Shown: positions 1 to 5,845 of the stretch, piece by piece
How positions within the stretch are numbered: position 1 is the first letter of the stretch
Layout of the letters: each line of letters opens with the position of its first letter
Assembly (NCBI GenBank): GCA_011049795.1
Contig: DRHD01000316.1
Coordinates: 1 to 13,501, forward strand
From: Porticoccus sp.
GTDB taxonomy: Bacteria; Pseudomonadota; Gammaproteobacteria; Pseudomonadales; Porticoccaceae
DNA: 13,501 nucleotides
Direction of reading: 5' to 3'
Position numbers and translations under genes: made by a program
The notes under the pieces: model-generated
Seen by the model: the letters and a program-made list of their open reading frames with translations, nothing else
What the model was told of the DNA's origin: nothing
The model's database searches: none

Positions 1-315
1 AGTGATCAGCAGAGGTTTTGCCAGTGTACGAATATGGTGGAATTGCTGATGAAGTGGAATGGCCAGTGCCACGATCGCTGTGCCTAACAAAAAGAAAAAT
101 GGGCTGTTGGCATGGCGATATTGGCTGTAATCGATATCCAGCACTAACAGTAGACCACCGATTAACAGGGGTGCGGTGACGAGAGGATGCAATAGGGAGT
201 GAATAGCTGGCAGAGCTTTACATTGCTGGTAGAGCCAGAAGGATGCTGAGAATATTGCCAGGGTCAGTATCAGAAGCCCTGCCTGAATAACCCAGGGTGT
301 GGAAATGAATGTCAT
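1..315 (-). CDS. lrgB: LrgB/YohK-family membrane protein (partial, 3' end outside window)
   Basis: Partner of the LrgA/CidA-type protein. The family comprises polytopic inner-membrane proteins linked to murein hydrolase control and, in some bacteria, to export of small metabolites. The reverse complement from the ATG at 315-313 stays open to the window edge, giving 105 codons. It starts MTFISTPWVIQAGLLILTLA and then shows further hydrophobic segments with the APLLIGGLLLV stretch expected near residues 47-57. The family is about 230 residues long, so roughly half is visible. The start overlaps the stop of lrgA by 4 bp (ATGA, 315-312), which implies translational coupling. The family is assigned from position after lrgA plus sequence character. 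The physiological role in this organism is unknown. Confidence 0.85.
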   Translation of the reverse strand, partial: MTFISTPWVIQAGLLILTLAIFSASFWLYQQCKALPAIHSLLHPLVTAPLLIGGLLLVLDIDYSQYRHANSPFFFLLGTAIVALAIPLHQQFHHIRTLAKPLLIT

Positions 316-695
316 GACAAGTGTTCAGCCTCAGGTCGTAACAGCCATTTCATGACTACGGCAGTTGTGGCAATAGTGATTAGCGTGGATAGAACAATGA
401 CACTGACAATGGCAGGCCATTGGTCAGCTTGAGTGTCCGGGAGGAAAAAAACCCCAACACAGGCTGGAACAAACATCAGTGGCAGCCAGCGAATCATGAA
501 GTGGCCCGTATGCCCCAACCATTGTGGCATCGTGTAGCCGCTGAACGTCAGGGTTAGAAACAGCAGTACCATTCCAATGACAGGGCCAGGAATGGGTATA
601 CCGCTGAAATGGGTGATGGCTTCACCAATACCTTGGTATAGCAGTAGAATGGCAAGCCCCCGAAGCATGTTCAATGCTTGCGAACTATTTGCCAT
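312..695 (-). CDS. lrgA: CidA/LrgA (YohJ) holin-like membrane protein
   Basis: Small inner-membrane protein of the CidA/LrgA family, proposed to act as a holin- or antiholin-like partner of LrgB. From the chosen start it has 127 residues, close to the family norm of about 130. It shows four hydrophobic segments and the family pattern: IPIPGPVIGMVLLF near residues 32-45, and RWLPLMFVPACVGVFF near 69-84. The reading frame is open upstream to 767, but the ATG at 695 (MANSSQALNMLRG) aligns best with E. coli YohJ, whose N-terminus precedes the LRA segment by a similar distance. That start overlaps the end of dsbB by 25 bp. An ATG at 668, just after the dsbB stop, is the alternative. No clear Shine-Dalgarno is seen for either, so coupling to dsbB translation is likely. 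Confidence 0.83.
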   Translation of the reverse strand: MANSSQALNMLRGLAILLLYQGIGEAITHFSGIPIPGPVIGMVLLFLTLTFSGYTMPQWLGHTGHFMIRWLPLMFVPACVGVFFLPDTQADQWPAIVSVIVLSTLITIATTAVVMKWLLRPEAEHLS

Positions 696-1147
696 AAGCC
701 CAGCGCGGCGAGGCATAGAAAGCACAGCAGAGTCCAGCTTGGAATACTTAGGCCGAGGAAGGTCCATTGCACTTCTGCACAGTTGCCATCCCCTCGAAAT
801 AACATACTCAATGCGTCACCAAAACTGAAGGCATTAAACAGGTATTCAGCAGGCGGGCCGCAGGCGGGTACTTGATCTTCCGGGAGGTTTTGTAGCCAGA
901 GCTGCTTGCCTGAAAAAAAGGCCCCTGCAAGTGCGCTTAACGCGATAAGTCCGCCATAGACTTTTGTGCCGTAGTTGTGAAGAAATGCCAGCAGGGCAAA
1001 GGTGCCTGTTAAGATCACAAACCCTCGTTGGGTAAGGCATAGATAGCAGGGCTTTAGCTCCATGATATTCTGCATGTAGAGAGCAATGAGAATCAGGGCG
1101 TTACAGGCTATAAAAATAAGTAAGTTGGTCTGTCTTGCTGTGGGCAT
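671..1147 (-). CDS. dsbB: Disulfide bond formation protein B (DsbB)
   Basis: Inner-membrane oxidoreductase that reoxidises periplasmic DsbA and passes the electrons to quinone. It has 158 residues, slightly shorter than E. coli DsbB (176). Four transmembrane segments can be read. The first periplasmic loop carries the CYLC pair (Cys34, Cys37), followed at Arg41 by the arginine equivalent to E. coli Arg48, which contacts quinone. The second periplasmic loop carries Cys96 (VPACGPP) and Cys123 (GDGNCAE), the pair that exchanges with DsbA. All four functional cysteines are therefore present. The ATG at 1147 has an AAGGA Shine-Dalgarno about 10 bp upstream. It is the first gene of a dsbB-lrgA-lrgB cluster. 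No dsbA lies in the window. Confidence 0.93.
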   Translation of the reverse strand: MPTARQTNLLIFIACNALILIALYMQNIMELKPCYLCLTQRGFVILTGTFALLAFLHNYGTKVYGGLIALSALAGAFFSGKQLWLQNLPEDQVPACGPPAEYLFNAFSFGDALSMLFRGDGNCAEVQWTFLGLSIPSWTLLCFLCLAALGLWQIVRKH

Positions 1148-1435
1148 TATTCTGTTTTCCTTTTTAATATATGGCCCATTCTAGCTCGGATATTTCGTCA
1201 GTACACTAGGGCTTGAAAATAGGATGTAGCATGAGCTGCGTATTAGGCGTCATTGGCAGATGCTGGGTATTGTTTCAGTTGTTTTTCCATTTTCCCAATG
1301 TAAAACTAAAAACAGCTTGTGGCAGCCGGGCTTCATAGGGGGATGCTGGTAGCTCTACGTAAGTTAGCGATGATCTGTGAGGCGAGAGGTGCTTCCTTGT
1401 TCCATCTTGCCCCTTTTTGAAAGTGGATAAATATT

Positions 1436-2002
1436 ATGGCGATGAGAGACATGAGCAATAAGGAGGTAGTAGTTTCTATTACCGGTGCTTTTGTTGCGAC
1501 TCTACTTGCGTCAGTTTTCAGTTTCACGATTCTGTTTACTGAAGAAATGCCCGTTATTTTGGCGTTTACGGGTGCATCTGCCATGTTGGTTTTTGGCCTG
1601 CCCCATAGCCCTGTTTCAAAACCTTGGCATCTAGTGGGAGGCCATCTAGTTTCAGCACTGGTTGGTGTTACCTGTCAAAAACTAATAGCTAACCCTATTT
1701 TTGCCTCATCGCTGGCGATCGCTATTGCCATGCTATTGATGCATTACTTGCGTTGTATCCACCCCCCGGGCGGTGCTACAGCGGTGACAGCGGTTATTGG
1801 TGGGGAGCAAGTTGAAGCCCTTGGCTATGCTTTTGTCATATTGCCTGTTTTTTTCAATACCATTATTCTGTTATCTATTGCCATGGCCGTGGCTTCATTA
1901 CGGGATAAAAACCCATTTTATCCAGAGTTGCAGTACACGCCTGAGGGAAAGCCCGAGGGGAAAAAAGGCTCTGAGTTATCCAGTTCTAGTACTCGATATT
2001 AA
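1436..2002 (+). CDS. HPP-family integral membrane protein
   Basis: A 188-residue protein of the HPP family, named after a conserved His-Pro-Pro motif. That motif is seen here as HPPGGATA at residues 109-116. Other family marks are FTGASAMLVFGLPHSP (about residues 44-59) and SKPWHLVGGHLVSALVG (about 61-77). About four transmembrane segments are evident, and the tail after residue 160 is hydrophilic and ends in a serine run. There are no CBS domains, which some relatives carry at the C-terminus. Arabidopsis and cyanobacterial members have been linked to nitrite transport; whether that applies here is unknown. It stands alone between divergent dsbB and convergent acpH. An in-frame TGA 15 bp upstream of the ATG fixes the N-terminal limit. 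Confidence 0.85.
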   Translation: MAMRDMSNKEVVVSITGAFVATLLASVFSFTILFTEEMPVILAFTGASAMLVFGLPHSPVSKPWHLVGGHLVSALVGVTCQKLIANPIFASSLAIAIAMLLMHYLRCIHPPGGATAVTAVIGGEQVEALGYAFVILPVFFNTIILLSIAMAVASLRDKNPFYPELQYTPEGKPEGKKGSELSSSSTRY

Positions 2003-2026
2003 TCCATTCCATTATTGCCAATAGGT

Positions 2027-2608
2027 TTATCGGGAGCGCTGGTCTTCAGCAAAGGCAATGATTTTTGGAAACACCTGGGAGAACTCCTGGCTTAATAATG
2101 GATAGTCTCGGACTAGTTGAGGAAATGCTTCGTTGAGGGGAACTGTCGTGCGAAAACGCTGGCCGACTCTTTCGAGGATATATTCAATGTTTTCCATTTG
2201 AGCATAGCTTTCAAGCCACCGCACTTTTGGGGCGATGGCGCTGAACCGCTTGGCTGCGGGTGGCAGGTGATGCTCATACTCCAACAGTATTTGATAGAAA
2301 TGCTGACAGTAGTTTTCCAGGGGTTGGGGGTGGAACTCAGACCAGTTAGCAGCAAGAAAGTGGTCGTAGCATATGTCAATCAGGATGCCGCCAAAGCGGC
2401 GGTAAGGTGGTTCTATACGAACGAGAGCTTGCTTTACTTCTGGAAGTGAATCGGTAAACACGTCAATTTTTCTGTGTAACGCAATTCCTTCTTCTATCGC
2501 GCGAGGAAGCTGACCACGTAATGGTCCTTTGACAAAGTCGCCCAGCAGCCCGCCTACCATTACTTCTGGGTGATCACCGGAAAGATAGATATGGGCCAGA
2601 TAATTCAC
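2027..2608 (-). CDS. acpH: Acyl carrier protein phosphodiesterase (AcpH, DUF479 family)
   Basis: Hydrolyses the 4'-phosphopantetheine group from holo-ACP, returning apo-ACP in fatty-acid synthesis. The 193 residues match the length of E. coli AcpH. They show the family pattern from the first residue: MNYLAHIYLSG, LLGDFVKG (Asp24), IALHRKIDVFTDSLPEV (about residues 42-58) and DICYDHFLAANW (about 78-89). The E. coli enzyme has the corresponding segments LLADFVRG, HMHRRIDVLTDNLPEV and DVMWDHFL. The start is a GTG at 2608 that overlaps the gshA stop by 4 bp (GTGA), with no clear Shine-Dalgarno, so translation is probably coupled to gshA. It is the last gene of the operon and converges on the HPP gene with 24 bp between the stops. 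The activity is inferred from the family. Confidence 0.87.
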   Translation of the reverse strand: MNYLAHIYLSGDHPEVMVGGLLGDFVKGPLRGQLPRAIEEGIALHRKIDVFTDSLPEVKQALVRIEPPYRRFGGILIDICYDHFLAANWSEFHPQPLENYCQHFYQILLEYEHHLPPAAKRFSAIAPKVRWLESYAQMENIEYILERVGQRFRTTVPLNEAFPQLVRDYPLLSQEFSQVFPKIIAFAEDQRSR

Positions 2609-4191
2609 AGCGGAAAGTTGTACTGCTTGTAATAGTCTGCAAGAAATTGATCAAACGGCTGCTGATCATCAGACTCAACCTGCCGTTGTTGCTGGAGGGA
2701 TTGAGCCGCCATTTCTTGGTATTGTTCGGCAATGTCTTTTGGTAACTCGGTGCTGAGAAAGTGATCACGGTGTTGCTTGGCGTGGTTCATCGCCACTTTG
2801 AAATAGGTTTGTCCGGTATCAGACATTTCTTTGAGGATGCGGGCTGATGGCGTTAGCTCTGGATTGTCCAGACGCTTGGCAAGCGTTGTTAACATCGTGC
2901 TGTAACGATTGGACTGGTGATGGCTATCCAGCAATTCGGCGACAGGGGCCATTTCCTTGAATAGCGTACGCCCCCACTCCTGAACTGACCGTTCATCCTG
3001 ACCATCCTGCAACATTAATTCGGGATTGCGCCCCTGATATACCATACGGTGCTGGTTTTCCAGGATATTGTGGTACTCCTGATCATCGGTCGGCGGACTC
3101 TTGGAGAGTAGGCTTGTCAGCAGGAAAGTATCCAGAAAATCCATCTGTTCGCGGTCGATGCCGAGAGGCTGGAAAGGGTTCAGGTCAACACAGCGGACTT
3201 CAATATATTCTACTCCACGCTCCCACAGTGCCCACAGAGGGGTCTCGCCAGAGTGGGTGACGCGTTTGGGGCGGATAGTACTGTAAAACTCATTTTCGAT
3301 TTGCAGCAAGTGGGGGCTCAGCTGTTGGTAATTACCATTGCTGTCTTTGAGCCCCATGGCTTTGTAATCGGGGTAGGGTTTTACCAGCGCCTGACGGAGT
3401 GTTTCTACATAATTTTTTAGATCGTTGTAGCAGACAACCAGTTGTTCCTGAGCTTTACTTTGATAGCCTAAATCACCCATGCGGAGTGATGTTGCATTGG
3501 GCATATAAAGACTGTGTTCATCGGAACCAAAAGGTTGCAAGTGATGCTCTCGGCCTCGGACAAAGCTTCGGCAAACGCCTGGCGAAGCACCAAATAAATA
3601 CAAGAGTAGCCAAAAATGTCGGCGAAAATTGCGGATGAGGGAAAAATAGTTTTCCGTTTTAAAGTCCTGCAAGGATTGTTGGGGGCTTTCCTGAGCTTGC
3701 AGTAACTGCCATAGCTCGTCTGGTACAGAGAAGTTGTAGTGAATACCGGCAATGGTTTGCATCAATCGTCCATAGCGGTGACCAAGCCCTACCCGATAGA
3801 TATTTTTCATCTGTCCGACGTTGGAGTGACCATATTGTCCAACCGGAATATCACTGTCACCACTCAGCTGGCAAGGCATGCTGTTGGCCCATAATAGCTC
3901 GTCACCTATTTGGCGATAGGTGTAGCGATGAATATTTTCCAGTGTCTGCAATACGTCATCGGCATTACTGGACGGGGGTGTAATAAATTCCAACAGTGCT
4001 TCTGAATAATCAGTGGTGATTTGTGGGTGTGTTAATGCGGAACCTAGCGATTGGGGGTGGGGGGTGTGAGCTAATTTCCCCTCTGGCGTTACTCGTAAGC
4101 TTTCTTTTTCAATGCCGCGGGTAATCCCTGACAATAGCCTTGAGTCAGTATCGGCAGAAAGCAGGGCCAGACGATTTTTTAACAGGGGCAA
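2605..4191 (-). CDS. gshA: Glutamate-cysteine ligase (gamma-glutamylcysteine synthetase)
   Basis: Catalyses ATP-dependent joining of glutamate and cysteine, the first and rate-limiting step of glutathione synthesis in the cytoplasm. The 528 residues compare with 518 in E. coli. Conserved blocks appear in order: GIEKESLRV (about 26-34), LGSALTHPQITTDYSEALLE, SMPC, YGHSNVG, GIHYNFSVP, YLFGASP, ATSLRMGDLGY, LQIENEFYSTIRPKR and YIEVRCVDLNPF. These cover the metal/ATP and glutamate sites of the E. coli-type (class 1) enzyme. The start is TTG at 4191-4189. An in-frame TAG lies four codons upstream, no ATG or GTG lies between, and an AGGA Shine-Dalgarno sits 7 nt before the TTG. E. coli gshA also uses a UUG start. 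It lies 22 bp after a small hypothetical gene and overlaps acpH. The partner gshB is not in the window. Confidence 0.97.
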   Translation of the reverse strand: MPLLKNRLALLSADTDSRLLSGITRGIEKESLRVTPEGKLAHTPHPQSLGSALTHPQITTDYSEALLEFITPPSSNADDVLQTLENIHRYTYRQIGDELLWANSMPCQLSGDSDIPVGQYGHSNVGQMKNIYRVGLGHRYGRLMQTIAGIHYNFSVPDELWQLLQAQESPQQSLQDFKTENYFSLIRNFRRHFWLLLYLFGASPGVCRSFVRGREHHLQPFGSDEHSLYMPNATSLRMGDLGYQSKAQEQLVVCYNDLKNYVETLRQALVKPYPDYKAMGLKDSNGNYQQLSPHLLQIENEFYSTIRPKRVTHSGETPLWALWERGVEYIEVRCVDLNPFQPLGIDREQMDFLDTFLLTSLLSKSPPTDDQEYHNILENQHRMVYQGRNPELMLQDGQDERSVQEWGRTLFKEMAPVAELLDSHHQSNRYSTMLTTLAKRLDNPELTPSARILKEMSDTGQTYFKVAMNHAKQHRDHFLSTELPKDIAEQYQEMAAQSLQQQRQVESDDQQPFDQFLADYYKQYNFPL

Positions 4192-4198
4192 AATGATG

Positions 4199-4202
4199 TC
4201 CT
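4199..4202 (-). promoter_or_regulatory. Shine-Dalgarno that fixes the UUG start of gshA
   Basis: On the minus strand AGGA (4202-4199) is followed by 7 nt and then TTG (4191-4189). The preceding in-frame codons are TAG GAC ATC ATT, so no standard upstream start is possible. This spacing supports UUG as the real initiation codon. Confidence 0.7.
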
Positions 4203-4213
4203 AGTTTGGTAGA

Positions 4214-4462
4214 TCAAGCTGCAGGCTGCTGTATGGGCAGGACGGGGTTTCCTTTGGCATCGAGCTGGCAGGTGACGAGTTTGGCCCGGAGTTGAATATC
4301 CTTAGCATTGAGTTCCATCAGTTGATTGAGTGCGATATCACGGTGAGAATTCTTGAAAAGCTGTTTGGCACCACAATGGTTAACCCATTGTAGGGACTTA
4401 TCAAGAAATTGATCGTGCTGGTTTTGTAGGATAAAAACAGTCATGTTGAACAGCGTTGCCAT
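4214..4462 (-). CDS. Small conserved hypothetical protein upstream of gshA
   Basis: An 82-residue soluble protein without signal peptide or membrane segment. The middle reads MTVFILQNQHDQFLDKSLQW and later ALNQLMELNAKDIQLRAKLV, ending with a short Pro/Gln/Ala tail. The ILQNQ(H)xxFLxKxxxW pattern resembles short uncharacterised proteins I associate with pseudomonads and relatives, but I cannot assign a function. The ATG at 4462 is taken as the start; the ATG at 4444, six codons in, is an alternative, and neither has a strong Shine-Dalgarno. Its stop is 22 bp before the gshA start, so it is probably co-transcribed with gshA and acpH as the first gene of the operon. Confidence 0.65.
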   Translation of the reverse strand: MATLFNMTVFILQNQHDQFLDKSLQWVNHCGAKQLFKNSHRDIALNQLMELNAKDIQLRAKLVTCQLDAKGNPVLPIQQPAA

Positions 4463-4484
4463 GCCGGTTAATCAGAAGATGCCG

Positions 4485-4490
4485 ATTGTA
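4485..4490 (-). promoter_or_regulatory. Possible -10 box for the small ORF-gshA-acpH operon
   Basis: The minus strand reads TACAAT at 4490-4485, one mismatch from TATAAT, about 23 bp upstream of the ATG at 4462. A -35 element at the right spacing is poor (around TGACCT, 18 bp upstream). The call rests on the -10 and on its position before the first gene of the unit. Confidence 0.35.
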
Positions 4491-4543
4491 TCTGAAAATG
4501 AATGCTTAGGTCATGACTGACTTGTATGGAGAAAGGCTCTTCT

Positions 4544-4562
4544 TATTAAATAATATTAAATA
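4544..4562 (+). repeat. Tandem 9-bp direct repeat TATTAAATA, 10-bp period
   Basis: TATTAAATA occurs at 4544-4552 and again at 4554-4562, separated by one base, so the copies fall on the same face of the helix. They lie in the intergenic region between the gshA operon and the divergent efflux operon, upstream of both. They could be an operator or simply AT-rich promoter DNA. Confidence 0.5.
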
Positions 4563-4641
4563 GTGCGAGTGATTTAAGATGAAGGAGTGTCATAGGTAGT
4601 CATATTTCCCAGCAATAGAATAAGGTGTACTCAAAATTTTT

Positions 4642-4650
4642 TGCGATAAT
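4642..4650 (+). promoter_or_regulatory. Possible extended -10 promoter of the efflux operon
   Basis: TGCGATAAT at 4642-4650 matches an extended -10 (TGN then GATAAT, one mismatch from TATAAT), about 33 bp before the adaptor ATG. There is no convincing -35, which extended -10 promoters can lack. Confidence 0.4.
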
Positions 4651-4682
4651 GTGTTCCCGTCAATGAAGATGGTATGTAGATA

Positions 4683-5843
4683 ATGGGTCAATTCAGGAAA
4701 GCAGCTCTCCCTCTTATAATTTTACTTGCCGCCGTATTGGTGGTGGCAGGTTTGACAATGTCTCGTCCAAAGCCGCAACCGCAGTTATTGAGTGAGCCAC
4801 CTGCACCAAAGGTAAAGGCCATGGTTGCCGAGCCAGGGCAGCAGCGGATAGTTGTTTATGCACAAGGAACCGTACAGCCCAAACGAGAAATTGCGATGGC
4901 CGCACAGGTATCGGGGCTGGTGACCTCTGTCTCGGAAAATTTTGTTGATGGGGGGTTTTTCAAGCAGGGTGATATTTTGTTACAGCTTGATTCTCGGGAT
5001 TATCAAATTGAAGCGGTCAGAGCTAAATCACGTATCGCGGAGGCTGAGCAAATTCTTGCCATGGAGCAGGGGCGTGCTCACCAGGCCAAGCGTGAATGGC
5101 GTGACTTAGGCAATAAGGCAGGAAATGCATTATTTTTACGTGAGCCGCAGCTGAAAGCGGCAAAAGCAGCCCTTGAGGCAGCAAAGGCTGATCTTGACCA
5201 GTCAAAAATTAACCTTGAGCGAACCACTATCGTGGCGCCATTTGATGGCCGAATCCGTAATATTCAGGTTAATGTTGGTCAATACCTGTCGGCAGGTATG
5301 AAGGTTGCACAGGTGTTCGCTGCGGATACCGCTCAAATTCGATTGCCATTAACCGCCTCTCAGACAGGGTTGCTGAACCTGCCATTACAACCACATCAAG
5401 GTAATCAACTGCCCGTGACGCTTTCTGCAATGCTCAGCGGTGAACACTATCAATGGCAGGGCGTGATCTCTCGTACTGATGCCAGTATCGATACCCGTAG
5501 CCGGGTTATGTATGGAATTGTAGAGGTGGATAAGCCATTTGAGAGCAATCCACCATTGGTGATAGGCCTGTTTGTGAATGCGGAAATATTAGGTCGAACC
5601 TTTGATGGGGTAATAGTGGTTCCACGCATGGCGCTTTACGAAAAAGACAAGCTACTGATTGTGGGTGACGATAATAGGTTGAAAATCCTGTCAGTGAGGG
5701 TGTTGCAGGATCGAGAGGAGACAGCATTTGTTACTGGCGTAGAGGCCGGTGAGATTGTTTTGCTCGATCGGCCTGGCTATGTGGTAGAGGGGATGAAAAT
5801 CTCTCCCGTTATATCAACGCCTGACGAATTGGTGGCTCAATAA
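4683..5843 (+). CDS. RND efflux periplasmic adaptor (membrane fusion protein)
   Basis: Periplasmic adaptor that links the inner-membrane RND pump to an outer-membrane channel. It has 386 residues. Residues 7-27 form an N-terminal membrane anchor (LPLIILLAAVLVVAGL). There is no lipobox cysteine, so the protein is membrane-anchored rather than a lipoprotein. The barrel-sandwich halves are seen as AQVSGLVTSVSENFVDGGFF with GDILLQLD (about 72-104) and RTTIVAPFDGRIRNIQVNVG with QYLSAG (about 180-205). A helical hairpin rich in Ala, Lys and Glu lies between them (about 107-176). Beta-barrel and membrane-proximal domains follow. It ends 2 bp before the pump gene, a standard two-gene arrangement. The substrate is not evident from the sequence, and no TolC-like gene or dedicated local regulator is visible. 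Confidence 0.92.
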   Translation: MGQFRKAALPLIILLAAVLVVAGLTMSRPKPQPQLLSEPPAPKVKAMVAEPGQQRIVVYAQGTVQPKREIAMAAQVSGLVTSVSENFVDGGFFKQGDILLQLDSRDYQIEAVRAKSRIAEAEQILAMEQGRAHQAKREWRDLGNKAGNALFLREPQLKAAKAALEAAKADLDQSKINLERTTIVAPFDGRIRNIQVNVGQYLSAGMKVAQVFAADTAQIRLPLTASQTGLLNLPLQPHQGNQLPVTLSAMLSGEHYQWQGVISRTDASIDTRSRVMYGIVEVDKPFESNPPLVIGLFVNAEILGRTFDGVIVVPRMALYEKDKLLIVGDDNRLKILSVRVLQDREETAFVTGVEAGEIVLLDRPGYVVEGMKISPVISTPDELVAQ

Positions 5844-5845
5844 TC

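Noticed and set aside
696..767. 24-residue N-terminal extension of lrgA from an upstream start
   Set aside because: It lies within dsbB in another frame, is hydrophilic, and is not present in YohJ-type relatives; the ATG at 695 fits the family better.
1231..1338. Short plus-strand ORF of 35 codons (MSCVLGVIGR...) between dsbB and the HPP gene
   Set aside because: Too short, no ribosome site, no recognisable family.
1148..1435. Sigma-70 promoters for dsbB or the HPP gene
   Set aside because: Partial -10 or -35 matches occur, but none pair at 16-18 bp spacing well enough to report.
2003..2026. Search for a terminator between the HPP gene and acpH
   Set aside because: Only 24 bp with no hairpin or T-run worth reporting.
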